A stretch of 64,000 nucleotides of DNA from Vibrio metschnikovii CIP 69.14 (GCF_000176155.1 NZ_ACZO01000006.1:1550001-1614000), one strand, 5' to 3'; counted from the first letter of the stretch, positions 1 through 10,389 are shown. Numbers and translations are program-made. The notes: generated by a model from the sequence alone, not told the origin.

Positions 1-3000
1 ATAAAAACTCCATTTCCACCAATCGTTGTTGGGCGGTTTTTTGATTCAAACGTAATGCTTTTCCATCGAGCGGCGTAGCTAATACGGTATCAACTAACTG
101 TTGTAAAACCGGTAACCACTCAAGCTCAATGTGCTCTCGTTCCATCAATTCAATGATTCGTTGCTGATTCTCATCGCTGCTGGCCGATTCGGTAAACTCA
201 ACCTCTTCAAACAAACTGTGCAAAAAGGTTCCCGGTGTCGCGCCGCGGGGAAAAGTAAAAATAGAGCGTTCTGGTTCTAGTAATAGAGCTTGATTCTGTT
301 CATCGCCCGAATCGATATCAAAGCCGGATATTTCCAAGCTCGCCTCATCATAAGCCAGCTTGCTCGAATGTTTTACCAACGCCGAGTAACTGGTCAGACG
401 CCAATGGCGATCGATATGCGTATGCAAAGTCTGAGCTTTCAAGATCGGTTTCTCTGCCACCAAGGCCGTGAAGGGTTCATTCTGTAGCGGTGGCGGAGCG
501 GTGACCACAATAGCATCCCTTACTTGCGCATTAAGCGCCGAATGGAGTTCGGCAATACCCGTCTCTTGACCATTTTGCAGTAAATAACCAATCGCACTTA
601 AGTGAACGCCTGTCGGCTCTTTAGTCGAGCGGCCATTACGCAGCGGTGCCAAGCCAATAAAACAACCATACACCGCGCGAGTCAAGGCTACGTAGATCAA
701 GCGCAGGTCTTCAGCCAGCCGTTCTTTATCCGCTTGCTCAAGCGCTGCCGAGCTGTCAGTAATATCAAGCACGGTTTGATCGTTGACTGAATCATAATAC
801 TTACCTTCGCTGGCCTCTCGATAGCCAGCCACAAATGGCAAAAAGACTAAGTCATACTCCAATCCCTTCGATTTGTGAATGGTGACGATTTGTACTAAGT
901 TTTGTTCCGACTCTAAACGTTGAATCTGTTCATCTCGACCGCCGATCCCCTGCTCGGCATCACTGATCGACTGAGCCAACCAACGCAACAGGCCGTGATC
1001 ACTCTCTATCTCTTGTCGTGCCTGCTGAAGTAGCTCACCGATGTGCATGAAATCCGTCAATAAACGATCGCCATTCTGCTCTTCCAACCAACGTTCGGCG
1101 AGATGACGCTTACTCATCACACTGCGCAGCATCGGCAATACACCACGTTCAATCCACAGTTGTCGATAGGCTTTAAACTCATTGACTGCGTTTTCCCAAA
1201 CCACTTCGTCATTGTTGAGTGCATCTAGGCTGGCAGCATCGAAAGCAAAGAAGGGCGATGCTAAACAGGCGCGTAAAGTACGATCATCGTCTGGGGTTAA
1301 TACCGCTTGCAATAGGCGTTGGAGATCCTGCGCGACATCACTGCTAAAAACGCTATCACGATTTGAAAGATAAACACTGGCAATCCCTTGTTCGGCGAGC
1401 GCTTGTTTGATCATCCGCCCTTCGTTACCCGTACGCACTAACACAGCAATATCGCCAGCTTGAACTATTTTTTGGCCTTTGCCCGTTTCAAAATACGCTT
1501 GATGGTGCTGCGCCGCACTCAAAATGGTTTGAATGTGACTCGCACACGCTTTAGCCATACAGGATAGGTATTCATTTTTTGGAAGTGGCTTATCGGCCTC
1601 TTGCAGCCAGTAAGTTAATGCCGGTTGACTCTGCCCGTTAAGTAACCATTGTCGCTTATCCGCATTCGGGCTAGCGGCAACAGGCAAAAACGGAATGTCT
1701 TGATCATACATAAAAGGGCTAGCAGATGAGCTAAATAACTGGTTAACCGCGCTCACCATCTGCGCACTAGAGCGCCAGTTAGTGCCTAACGTGTAATGCG
1801 CACTGACCTGCTGACGAACTTTGATGTACGTGAAAATATCCGCCCCCCGAAAACCATAAATCGCCTGTTTCGGGTCGCCAATCATCAATAAACCACACTC
1901 TGCTTTGGGGAGATAAATTCGGCTGAAAATGCTGTATTGCAGCGGATCGGTATCTTGAAACTCATCAATCATCGCCACTGGATAAAGTGTGCGAATCCGC
2001 TCAGTCAGTAAACCAAGCTGATCGTGATCAATCGCCGCCGATAACTGAGTTAACAGATCATCAAACGATAACCACTGTTTTTGCGCTTTGGCTTCAGCGA
2101 GCCGCTCTCGACAATGGAGGATCGCGTGGGCCAATAATGGCGCAGCTAAACTGATCGGCGTTTGTAAAAACTGCTCAATAATCGTAAACAGAGCATGTTG
2201 GGGGGGATTGCCTTTTTTAGCTTTAGCCTCCAGCGCACTTTGAGCAAAGTCTGATAATTCACTGGGTAAATCGAACTGATGGTGAGGCTGATTTGCCCAC
2301 ACATTCAACAACTCTAGCCGTGTTAATAGCGCTTTTTTAGTCGCGGCATGTAAATCAGAGTCTTGAATCGATGAAGGGAGATCGCGACATGACGCCAACC
2401 ATTGCTGTTTCAAATCAGCAATCCGTGATAAGCCATCGTGATAAAGTGCCGTTAAATCACCCTTCATGGCTTCAACCGATAGCGTTAGCGGAGCCCCCGT
2501 TAAATAACCACCAATTTTATCCAATAAGGCTTGTGGCGAAGGCCACAAACGACGGACTTCGGCCGCCAGGTTCAATGGTAATGGATAAAACTGACGACGC
2601 CAATAATCGGCCACGACTTGCGCTTTCAACTGGCTTTCATCGGTGACAAATTCGTTACTAAATCGGCTTCCTGATTCAAAGGCATTTTGCGTCAGCATCC
2701 GCTGACAAAAACCATGAATCGTATAAACGGCGGCTTCATCCATTTGTCGTTCGGCTTGCAGTAATACTTTTGCGACCCCAGGTCGATCGGCATAATCGGC
2801 CAACAAACCTTGAATGACGGGATCATCACTAGAACCACGTAAAAAAGCGATTCGCGCCTGATGGATCCGCTGACGAATGCGATCGCGCAATTCAGCGGTT
2901 GCCGCTTCGGTAAACGTCACCACCAAAATTTGATCAACCGTCAGCGGCGTTGGATGACGAGTGTCTGCATTGCCATGGCCCAGCAGCAAACGTAAATATA

Positions 3001-3118
3001 AAGCCGCAATGGTAAAGGTTTTTCCAGTTCCCGCCGATGCTTCAATCAATCGCGCGCCATGCAATGGAAAAGTAAGCGGATCTAACGGTGTCACCACCGC
3101 TGGTGAAGAGATACTCAT
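1..3118 (-). CDS. recB: RecB, exodeoxyribonuclease V beta subunit (3' end lies outside the window)
   Basis: RecB is the 3'-5' helicase and nuclease subunit of RecBCD, which processes double-strand breaks and loads RecA. The frame is open from the ATG at 3118 to the window edge and gives about 1039 residues of a protein that is usually near 1200. The N-terminus carries the Walker A motif (EASAGTGKTFT) and a VVTFTEAATAELRDRI helicase motif. The last visible part, around GTFLHSLFEE, matches the linker before the nuclease domain, so the nuclease active site is not visible here. An AAAGG element lies 10 nt before the ATG. recC ends 99 nt upstream on the same strand, with no ptrA between them, unlike E. 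coli. Confidence 0.95.
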   Translation of the reverse strand, partial: MSISSPAVVTPLDPLTFPLHGARLIEASAGTGKTFTIAALYLRLLLGHGNADTRHPTPLTVDQILVVTFTEAATAELRDRIRQRIHQARIAFLRGSSDDPVIQGLLADYADRPGVAKVLLQAERQMDEAAVYTIHGFCQRMLTQNAFESGSRFSNEFVTDESQLKAQVVADYWRRQFYPLPLNLAAEVRRLWPSPQALLDKIGGYLTGAPLTLSVEAMKGDLTALYHDGLSRIADLKQQWLASCRDLPSSIQDSDLHAATKKALLTRLELLNVWANQPHHQFDLPSELSDFAQSALEAKAKKGNPPQHALFTIIEQFLQTPISLAAPLLAHAILHCRERLAEAKAQKQWLSFDDLLTQLSAAIDHDQLGLLTERIRTLYPVAMIDEFQDTDPLQYSIFSRIYLPKAECGLLMIGDPKQAIYGFRGADIFTYIKVRQQVSAHYTLGTNWRSSAQMVSAVNQLFSSSASPFMYDQDIPFLPVAASPNADKRQWLLNGQSQPALTYWLQEADKPLPKNEYLSCMAKACASHIQTILSAAQHHQAYFETGKGQKIVQAGDIAVLVRTGNEGRMIKQALAEQGIASVYLSNRDSVFSSDVAQDLQRLLQAVLTPDDDRTLRACLASPFFAFDAASLDALNNDEVVWENAVNEFKAYRQLWIERGVLPMLRSVMSKRHLAERWLEEQNGDRLLTDFMHIGELLQQARQEIESDHGLLRWLAQSISDAEQGIGGRDEQIQRLESEQNLVQIVTIHKSKGLEYDLVFLPFVAGYREASEGKYYDSVNDQTVLDITDSSAALEQADKERLAEDLRLIYVALTRAVYGCFIGLAPLRNGRSTKEPTGVHLSAIGYLLQNGQETGIAELHSALNAQVRDAIVVTAPPPLQNEPFTALVAEKPILKAQTLHTHIDRHWRLTSYSALVKHSSKLAYDEASLEISGFDIDSGDEQNQALLLEPERSIFTFPRGATPGTFLHSLFEEVEFTESASSDENQQRIIELMEREHIELEWLPVLQQLVDTVLATPLDGKALRLNQKTAQQRLVEMEFL

Positions 3119-3217
3119 AACTCGTTAACCTTTGAATGCACAGGTGTGTACCAGCACACCGATGTAAGACGAAACCCCAATAACGATCTAAACGTAAGCT
3201 GGCTTTGCATCATCCCA

Positions 3218-6200
3218 TTAATGCTCAACATCTGCCGCTTGCTGAGCCGCAAGTCTGGGTCCTTGAATGACTAAACTGGCCAATAACCGGACTTGCTCAG
3301 CTAACTCTTCATGCCATTGTGGCCAAATACGCGCAATATAAACATTACTGCCTTCACCACGAGTCATATAGCCATCATGAAAAGTCTCCGCCATTTTTTT
3401 CAGTGATTTTTCGCGATCATCGACCCACTTTCCACGGCTAAACCCCGCTTCAATACTGGCTAATGCAGTATTAGGAAAATACGCCAACGGTTCGGTCATG
3501 CCTTGATAAAATAAACGCACTAACTCCGTCAGTAATGCCTTGGCGTGATCGGCATCCGCGATGGGGGGATAAACCCAATGCTGCACGCCTTGTTTGCGAT
3601 CGTAACCAATCACATGAGTCGGTTTATTGATTCCCATTGCGGCAAGAGCAAGATGATCGATCCACGCCGCGAGATAATGCTGAGCACGAATCGTACCACT
3701 GCGATAACGCATTAATCCAGCTTGATAATTCTTAGTCAGCCAGCCAGTCAGTTGAACCGATTTGCCCTCACCGAATAAATCAAAACGCAGATTGATCTCT
3801 TGATCATCAAGTGGTGAGTGACATAAGAAACCGATTTTCTCCGCTAGCGCTTGAGCTTGTGCACGATTGGTCTCAAATTCTAGCTCGCCAAAGGCACCGA
3901 TCGGTAATTTACCCTGCGCCCGCTGCTCAACCAATACACGTTCGATCGCATGTTCAGAATTCGGCTGCTCAAGAAAAACATCAAGGAGTTGATCGCGTAA
4001 TTGATAACTCTCTAGCCCATCCAAAGTAAAAGGCTCTGCATCTTCCATCACTGGCTGCGGCGCTTCAAAGGTGACTTTCAGTCGGCGATTAAAAAAGTAT
4101 TGCACTGGCAAACGCCAAAAACGTTGTAGCTCTACAAGCTCTAAATTCAGAGGGTACGTTGCCTCAATTAAGTAATCACTGAGCGCACGATTAAATTCAC
4201 CACGGGATTGTCCCTGACGATTAGCCGCAGGTAGCCACTCTTTAGCGTAACTGCCGGGTTGGGTCGAAAATGCGTCTGGACTGAACGGGACCATGGCATG
4301 AGTTGTGGTTAACGCGTCAACCAATCGTTCCGCCGACCGATCACTGCTCAACGATTGATCGCCCTGCAAACAGTAATTTTGTTGGCAATACTCCATTAAC
4401 TCTGCGACTAAAACTGAAGGAACACGCTCAGTATTGTCTTGAATCGAACGACCAACGTAACTGATGTACAACGTTTTTTGTGCCGAGAGCAACGCCTCTA
4501 AAAATAGGTAGCGATCATCATCTCGCCGCGAGCGATCCCCCGCTCGGGGACGTCCATTGATTAAATCAAAACCATCTTTCGGCATGGTTCGCGGATACAC
4601 GCCATCGTTCATGCCCAATAAACACACCGTTTTAAAGGGGATCGATCGCATCGGCATTAAGGTACAAAAGTTCACTTGTCCTGCCAAAAAGCGCTGGCTG
4701 ACTCGTATACCTAATAATTTGTTGCGTAGATACTGGATGATGATACTCGGGGCCAGTGCTTGATCGTATTTAGCATCCGCCAGTTGTTGTTTTAATTGCG
4801 CTAAGGTATCGCGAATCGATTTCAGCGCCAGCTCACCTTGCAGATCAACCACAAAAAAGTCATCCAGTAGATCCCCTAACAGCGCTCGCCACTGTTCAAT
4901 ACTCTGAGTGTTGGCGAGCCGCTCACGGTAATCACTCACTCGCTGAATAAAATGCGCCAATTTGCCCGCCAGCTCCGCATTCAATCCTTGCACTTCATTG
5001 TAAGGCGCTAAAGCCAGTTCGCCTTGCTCAAATAAGCCCGCAGAGGGCGGCATGGCATAACCGAGTAACATCCGCTCAACGCCAAATTGCCAAGTATTTT
5101 GTTCGGTTGGCGGCAGTTCAAATTGATCTGCCGTGCGAGCATTTAGCCCCCAGCGAATCCCAGACGCTTCTACCCATAATTTTGCTTGCGCGAACTCTTG
5201 CTCATTAAGCGCAAACTTAGCCATCATCGCTGGCGTTTCGAGTAACTCCAGTAACTCTGAGGCTAAGCAACGTGATTCTGGCAAACTAACCAAATGCATA
5301 AATGCACTTAAGATAGGACTTTCTTGATCGGCTGTGCGATCTGAAATGGCATAAGGGATATAACGCTCACCAGGCGCATTGCCAAATACGGCGCTAATCG
5401 CTGGGCTATAAGCATTGATATCTGCCACCATGACAATAATGTCACGCGGTTTTAAATCTGGATCAGCATCAAACATGGCCAGCAGTTGATCGTGCAAGAC
5501 TTCCACTTCTCGCATTGGACTATGGCAGACATGAAGCGAGAGAGAAAAATCATCAACCTCGATGATCTGTTTGTGCAGGCTATTATCAAGTTGCTGATCA
5601 TCTTGATGTTCTTCTAAATGCAAAATATCCGCTTGCAGATGATGCAGTAAACTATCCCGAGCAGGTGCCATAAACAGCTCCAGCTCTTCGCAATCCAATA
5701 GCGACAGCAAATAGAGATTATCACGGCCCAATTTGCCCATCGAGGCTAATAAACCATTGCCGACCGAAGCTTCGTTATGCTGCTCATCAACAAGATTCGC
5801 TTCAATGCCTCCTTTCAGTGGCGATCGCTGACCTTCAACGTGGATTGCATTGGCTTGTAACGCTAAAGTTTTACGCTGTCGACTGTCCAGCTTAGCGAGG
5901 GTTTTTCGATCGCGAATATCCCCCCAATAGTGCTGACAAGGGTTGGTAAACATTAGGTGGACATCTATCTGCTCACCTAATGCCTTTAGTGCATCAAGAT
6001 AACGGGGAGGAAGAGAGGCGATACCAAAAATAAATAACCGCTTGGGTAACAGACGGGTATCTAATGCCCCCTCTACCAATTGCTCAATAAAGCTTTGATA
6101 CAGATTGCCACGATGATAATGGGACTGACCTTGATAGACAGTGTCTTGATATAAGGCTTGCCACAATATTGGCTGCCAAGGATGCTCGTCATCGAGTTCT

Positions 6201-6667
6201 TTAACGACCTCCCCCGCTTCCCACTGAGCGATCCAATCCGGACGATACACCAAATAACCATCGAAAATATCGGCAATTTTCTCTGCCAATTGGTAAAGCT
6301 TCGAGTGATCGTCGTCTTGCTCAAGGTAGCGTTGCAGGGCAGTGAATTGTGGATGAGTGAGTAGATTTGGCAGCAGACGCATTAACTTCCACGTCATTGC
6401 TTCTTTATTAAATGCACTACGCTGTGGCACCTCAGGCAAGACTTGGGTAAACATCTCCCAAATAAAACTGGCCGGTAATGGAAACTCAAGATTTGCAGCC
6501 ACTCCTAGCTCTTTGGCTAACGCCATCTTTAGCCATTGCGACATGCCCGAGCTTTGTACCAAGATTTTTTCTTTGTCGAACGGGTGCGCTAACGGGTCGT
6601 TTTTGATCAACTGAACTAACAGCGTTTTGAGGATTTCAACGTTATTCGAATGATAAACGGTAAACAC
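3218..6667 (-). CDS. recC: RecC, exodeoxyribonuclease V gamma subunit
   Basis: RecC is the non-catalytic scaffold of RecBCD that splits the duplex and recognises the Chi sequence. The 1149-residue length fits the family (E. coli about 1120). The N-terminus (MFTVYHSNNVEILKTLL, then a KILVQSSGMSQWLKM segment) is typical of the inactivated helicase domain. Domains in order are two helicase-like domains lacking working ATPase motifs (roughly residues 1-800) and a C-terminal nuclease-like fold. It lies just before recB on the same strand, so the two are probably co-transcribed. Confidence 0.96.
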   Translation of the reverse strand: MFTVYHSNNVEILKTLLVQLIKNDPLAHPFDKEKILVQSSGMSQWLKMALAKELGVAANLEFPLPASFIWEMFTQVLPEVPQRSAFNKEAMTWKLMRLLPNLLTHPQFTALQRYLEQDDDHSKLYQLAEKIADIFDGYLVYRPDWIAQWEAGEVVKELDDEHPWQPILWQALYQDTVYQGQSHYHRGNLYQSFIEQLVEGALDTRLLPKRLFIFGIASLPPRYLDALKALGEQIDVHLMFTNPCQHYWGDIRDRKTLAKLDSRQRKTLALQANAIHVEGQRSPLKGGIEANLVDEQHNEASVGNGLLASMGKLGRDNLYLLSLLDCEELELFMAPARDSLLHHLQADILHLEEHQDDQQLDNSLHKQIIEVDDFSLSLHVCHSPMREVEVLHDQLLAMFDADPDLKPRDIIVMVADINAYSPAISAVFGNAPGERYIPYAISDRTADQESPILSAFMHLVSLPESRCLASELLELLETPAMMAKFALNEQEFAQAKLWVEASGIRWGLNARTADQFELPPTEQNTWQFGVERMLLGYAMPPSAGLFEQGELALAPYNEVQGLNAELAGKLAHFIQRVSDYRERLANTQSIEQWRALLGDLLDDFFVVDLQGELALKSIRDTLAQLKQQLADAKYDQALAPSIIIQYLRNKLLGIRVSQRFLAGQVNFCTLMPMRSIPFKTVCLLGMNDGVYPRTMPKDGFDLINGRPRAGDRSRRDDDRYLFLEALLSAQKTLYISYVGRSIQDNTERVPSVLVAELMEYCQQNYCLQGDQSLSSDRSAERLVDALTTTHAMVPFSPDAFSTQPGSYAKEWLPAANRQGQSRGEFNRALSDYLIEATYPLNLELVELQRFWRLPVQYFFNRRLKVTFEAPQPVMEDAEPFTLDGLESYQLRDQLLDVFLEQPNSEHAIERVLVEQRAQGKLPIGAFGELEFETNRAQAQALAEKIGFLCHSPLDDQEINLRFDLFGEGKSVQLTGWLTKNYQAGLMRYRSGTIRAQHYLAAWIDHLALAAMGINKPTHVIGYDRKQGVQHWVYPPIADADHAKALLTELVRLFYQGMTEPLAYFPNTALASIEAGFSRGKWVDDREKSLKKMAETFHDGYMTRGEGSNVYIARIWPQWHEELAEQVRLLASLVIQGPRLAAQQAADVEH

Positions 6668-6768
6668 AATGCACTCACACTACTCTGCCCTTAATAAGAG
6701 TTGAGAGTAGCATAAGTGCCGTTAACTGGATAATTTTCCTAGGGTCTGTTGCCCCTAATACATGACGA

Positions 6769-7740
6769 TTATCCCGCCTGACCAGCCAATGAACGAGCTG
6801 GAAAATAGAACATCAGATAACGTAGCGCTACGTACCCAACCACCACGGTCGCCACAATCAGTTCAAAGCTGGCAAGCGCATGTATCTGCTGTACATAGTG
6901 AGGGTCGATATTTAAACTTTCCATCCAATGAGCGGTTTTAAACAGCGCCGTGGCACCAATCACCATTGGAAAGGTAAACGCGGCATAACCGGGGCTAAAA
7001 GGTAAACGCAGTAATTGAGTGAACGCGAGGTAAATAATCGCCGTCATCAACACCGCAATACCAAACAGTAAAGCAATGATCACAGGGGAAGGCTCAGCGG
7101 TCACCGTTAAATAACCCGCCAAAGAGAGACTCGCTGGCGCTGCCAAGATCGCTAAGGTGGGTTTAGCCGCATCCGGTACTTGATGGGTAAACATAAAACG
7201 ATAAATCATCATCGGTAGCATTACCGCGTAAGCCAACATACCAAACACTAAGGTTGCATGAGCCATCGGAGCCAGTAGTGGGTTACCAGAAAATGACACA
7301 TCAGCCACGATGATCCCCACTGGCGGTACAAACCAACTCGGCACCATATGATGCAGTTCAAACGCTTTTGCGCGATGATAAACAAAGCTCACCAAGAAAA
7401 TCACATGCAGCAACACCGCCAGTAACCACAGTCCATCACCGAAAAATGGTGAAAATTGGCCCACCGAGTGAGACACCACCATACACGCCATCGCAAAAGT
7501 GGGCACGACACTGCCTACCACAGGATGCGCCAAATCTTGGCGGAGTAAATGATGATGCAAGAGAAACTTAAACGCTAAAACAATCAATAATACACTGGCT
7601 AGTGCAGCGCCAAGCCACTGACCGTAGCCTTGTAAATTGGCAAGGTTTTCCCAGCTCCAACCTAAACTGGCAATACCTAATGCCAATCCTGCCATAGGAG
7701 TGGGAGCTCCCATCACTTTTGTTTTTGCTGCTTGAATCAT
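6769..7740 (-). CDS. TDT-family transporter (TehA/SLAC1/Ssu1-like)
   Basis: This is a 323-residue integral membrane protein with about ten hydrophobic segments. It belongs to the tellurite-resistance/dicarboxylate transporter family, which includes TehA, plant SLAC1 anion channels and the fungal sulfite exporter Ssu1. The N-terminus has the family's PTPMAGLALGIASLGW pattern, in which a P-x-x-x-x-G-LALG segment starts the first helix. The substrate cannot be read from sequence. It is divergent from a YeiE-like LysR regulator, which suggests regulation by that protein. Because YeiE is reported to respond to sulfite, sulfite export is a reasonable but unproven guess. Tellurite or other anions remain possible. 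Confidence 0.85.
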   Translation of the reverse strand: MIQAAKTKVMGAPTPMAGLALGIASLGWSWENLANLQGYGQWLGAALASVLLIVLAFKFLLHHHLLRQDLAHPVVGSVVPTFAMACMVVSHSVGQFSPFFGDGLWLLAVLLHVIFLVSFVYHRAKAFELHHMVPSWFVPPVGIIVADVSFSGNPLLAPMAHATLVFGMLAYAVMLPMMIYRFMFTHQVPDAAKPTLAILAAPASLSLAGYLTVTAEPSPVIIALLFGIAVLMTAIIYLAFTQLLRLPFSPGYAAFTFPMVIGATALFKTAHWMESLNIDPHYVQQIHALASFELIVATVVVGYVALRYLMFYFPARSLAGQAG

Positions 7741-7847
7741 ACTGACCTCAACACGGCTTATTATCGCAATACGCGCATGATACCCTTGCTTAATGTTTGA
7801 ATATATCTGATTATTTGTAACCTACGTTCAATAAAACTAAACAACCT

Positions 7848-8738
7848 ATGGCCAGCCCGATTTCGCTCAAACAACTCAATGTGTTTATGACCATCACCCA
7901 ACACAAAACGCTAACCGAAGCCGCAGACGCTTTGTTTCTCTCTAAAGCAGCGGTGAGTTCAGCTTTAGCGGAATTGGAGAAACACTTAGGACATGCGCTG
8001 TTTGATCGAGTCAACAACCGGTTAATCCTTAATCAAGAAGGGCAAAAACTATTGCCTTTGGCCGATGAATTGCTGGGACGCGCCAAAGATCTGCATCATC
8101 TGTTTGATCAGCAAAATACCCTCGCTGGGCAATTACGAATTGGAGCCAGTGATACGATTGGTAACCAGTTAGCGCCTTATTTAATTAGCGCCTTTCGCTC
8201 ACAATACGATCATCATGCACAAAGCCTATTTATTTCTAATTCAGCACTGATTTGTCAAAAACTGGTCGATTATGAGTTAGACGTTGCTTTGATTGAGGGC
8301 AAAACCTTGCATCCTCAATTGATTTCGCGTCAATTTGGTCAAGATGAAATGTGTATTATCTGCGCCCCTGATCATCCGCTCGCCAAAAAATCAACGTTAA
8401 CGCTCAGCGATTTTGAACAGAGCCAGTGGGTGCTAAGAGAGGCCGGTTCGGGGTCTCGAGAATTTTTTATGCGCGTCGTTGCGCCGCGTATTGAGCAATG
8501 GCAAGAGAGTTTCGAGCTCAATACCACCGAAGCATTGATTAACAGCGTCTCAGCTGGATTAGGTTTAGGTTGTTTGTCACAGCTGGCTGCCCACTGCGCG
8601 TTACAAGATGGGCGAATCAAGCAACTGACTGTCCCTCTCGATATGCAACGGCGTTTTTGGGTCTTGGTGCATAAAGAAAAGTACCAAAGTCCGCTTTTGA
8701 AAAGCTTTATCGCCTTTTGTCACCAATCCAACGCCTAG
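7848..8738 (+). CDS. LysR-family transcriptional regulator, YeiE-like
   Basis: This 296-residue protein has an N-terminal winged helix-turn-helix (residues about 4-65, with the recognition-helix region SKAAVSSALAELEKHLG) and a two-lobe effector domain. Much of the effector half resembles E. coli YeiE, including the LIEGKTLHP region and WVLREAGSGSRE. The gene starts 107 bp from the divergent TDT transporter, the classic layout for a LysR regulator and its target. I could not identify a specific T-N11-A operator in the 7741-7847 gap with confidence. The effector is unknown; sulfite is suggested only by the resemblance to YeiE. Confidence 0.88.
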   Translation: MASPISLKQLNVFMTITQHKTLTEAADALFLSKAAVSSALAELEKHLGHALFDRVNNRLILNQEGQKLLPLADELLGRAKDLHHLFDQQNTLAGQLRIGASDTIGNQLAPYLISAFRSQYDHHAQSLFISNSALICQKLVDYELDVALIEGKTLHPQLISRQFGQDEMCIICAPDHPLAKKSTLTLSDFEQSQWVLREAGSGSREFFMRVVAPRIEQWQESFELNTTEALINSVSAGLGLGCLSQLAAHCALQDGRIKQLTVPLDMQRRFWVLVHKEKYQSPLLKSFIAFCHQSNA

Positions 8739-8779
8739 CCTCTCAGTTTGGTGGCTTCATCTAGACTTTATTGAATAAA

Positions 8780-8799
8780 AACTGTATAAAAAGCCAGTA
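8780..8799 (+). promoter_or_regulatory. LexA (SOS) box upstream of yebG
   Basis: The 20-bp stretch contains CTGT at 8782-8785, an A/T-rich 8-nt spacer, and CCAG at 8794-8797. The consensus is CTGT-N8-ACAG, so only one base differs. It lies about 30 bp before the yebG ATG. E. coli yebG is a known LexA target with a closely similar box. Confidence 0.85.
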
Positions 8800-8828
8800 A
8801 TTATTTAGCACAACATAGAGGATGAACC

Positions 8829-9122
8829 ATGGCCGTCATCGTTAAGTACGTGGTGGAGCGCAACGGAGAAGAGAAAATGACTTTTACCTCGAAAGCCGAA
8901 GCTGATGCTTATGACAAAATGCTCGATATGGCAGATGAGCTGTTCGAACTATTGGGTAAAAGCGCTCTGATTGAAGATGAAAGTAAGCAAGAAGAGTTAG
9001 CGCTGTTCTTGGCACAGAACAAAGAAGACGTGCTGGTCGCGCTCGGTGCCAAACGCAAGCCTACGCCACCTAAAAAACCGAAAGCGGTCGAGAGTGATGA
9101 CTCTGTTGACGACGCTGCTTAA
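8829..9122 (+). CDS. yebG: YebG family DNA-damage-inducible protein
   Basis: This is a small acidic 97-residue protein of the YebG family, which is SOS-induced in E. coli and has no firmly established biochemical role. The start MAVIVKYVVERNGEEKMTF and the KAEADAYDKMLD segment are characteristic. The tail after residue 75 is lysine/proline-rich and then acidic, and is probably disordered. The LexA box at 8780-8799 and the terminator at 9133-9155 make it a self-contained transcription unit. Confidence 0.93.
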   Translation: MAVIVKYVVERNGEEKMTFTSKAEADAYDKMLDMADELFELLGKSALIEDESKQEELALFLAQNKEDVLVALGAKRKPTPPKKPKAVESDDSVDDAA

Positions 9123-9132
9123 CTGATTCTGA

Positions 9133-9155
9133 CCGCTGCCTAGCAGCGGTTTTTT
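9133..9155 (+). terminator. Rho-independent terminator after yebG
   Basis: CCGCTGC (9133-9139) pairs with GCAGCGG (9143-9149) around a 3-nt loop, followed by six T residues. Confidence 0.92.
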
Positions 9156-9313
9156 ATCCTAGAAAGGATATCTATCGCTAAAAAGACAGACGATATCGTT
9201 CGATGGACGGATAACGTATTGCTCCTTTCCTCTGCATAAAACTCTCTTTAAGATAACAATCATCTTACGGTCATTGACCACGAAATTGACACCACCAAAA
9301 TGGAGAACTCATA

Positions 9314-10345
9314 ATGGCGAATTTTGCCCTAGGCTTTGGTACGGCCACACTCAATCGTGACGGAAAAATCATTGAGGCATTTTTCCCTCATCCAGTTCTA
9401 AATCCAAGTGATGATTTAATCAAAGTATTGGCTGGTATTTGCAATTATCAATCGGGTAATCAAGTACTTGAGATCTTACCAGAGCAATGCGGTCAACTGG
9501 CTCATGCCTTTGCTAGCCATGCTCAAGCAGATAATGCTGCTTTTGCCAGTAAAGCCGCGTTATCGACTCAACCGCTGATTTTGGTGATCCTCGCGACCGA
9601 TGAACAACCAAGCTCAATCGCTGAAGGCTTTTTAAAACTACAGCTTATCTCTCATCGCCTTGTGCAACCACACGGCACAGTACTGGATGGCATTTTTGGT
9701 CTATTGCATAACATTGCTTGGACCAATGAAGGCCCGATTGATTTACCAGAGCTTGCCGAGCGTCAAATCGAAGCTCGCCTTGCTGGGCGTCAATTGAGCG
9801 TCGATTGTGTCGATAAGTTTCCGAAAATGGTTGATTACATTGTCCCAACCGGTGTGCGCATTGCTGATACTGCTCGCGTTCGCCTTGGCGCACACGTTGG
9901 CGAAGGGACCACCGTTATGCATGAAGGCTTTATCAACTTTAATGCGGGTACCACAGGCGTCAGCATGGTGGAAGGACGAATTTCCGCTGGGGTTGTTGTC
10001 GGCAATGGTTCTGATATTGGTGGTGGTGCGTCAATCATGGGCACCTTATCTGGCGGCGGCAAAGTGGTGGTTTCAATTGGGGAAAACTCACTACTTGGCG
10101 CCAACGCTGGTCTTGGTTTCCCACTTGGCGATCGCTGCACGGTAGAATCCGGTCTGTATGTCACTGCTGGCACCAAAGTCCGCATGCTCGATAACCAAGG
10201 TCAAGAAGTTGAGATCATCAAAGCACGCGAGCTAGCAGGTGTCTCTGACCTGTTATTCCGCCGCAATTCGATCACCGGTCAAATCGAGTGTTTAGCCAAT
10301 AAATCAGCGGTTGAGCTAAACAGTGAGTTGCATAGCAATAACTGA
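9314..10345 (+). CDS. dapD: DapD, tetrahydrodipicolinate N-succinyltransferase (long form)
   Basis: DapD transfers succinyl from succinyl-CoA to tetrahydrodipicolinate in the lysine/diaminopimelate pathway, in the cytosol. The 343-residue protein is the longer type found in Vibrio and Pseudomonas rather than the 274-residue E. coli type. The N-terminal half (FALGFGTATLNRDGKIIEAF) forms the accessory domain. The C-terminal half, from about residue 180, shows hexapeptide repeats of a left-handed beta helix (VRLGAHVGEGTTVMHEGF, GNGSDIGGGASIMGTL). GGAGA precedes the ATG. The gene is monocistronic, with a terminator at 10390-10419. Confidence 0.95.
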   Translation: MANFALGFGTATLNRDGKIIEAFFPHPVLNPSDDLIKVLAGICNYQSGNQVLEILPEQCGQLAHAFASHAQADNAAFASKAALSTQPLILVILATDEQPSSIAEGFLKLQLISHRLVQPHGTVLDGIFGLLHNIAWTNEGPIDLPELAERQIEARLAGRQLSVDCVDKFPKMVDYIVPTGVRIADTARVRLGAHVGEGTTVMHEGFINFNAGTTGVSMVEGRISAGVVVGNGSDIGGGASIMGTLSGGGKVVVSIGENSLLGANAGLGFPLGDRCTVESGLYVTAGTKVRMLDNQGQEVEIIKARELAGVSDLLFRRNSITGQIECLANKSAVELNSELHSNN

Positions 10346-10389
10346 GTTTCATCCAATGAGTTCAACGGCTTAACCCGTTCGATTATCCA

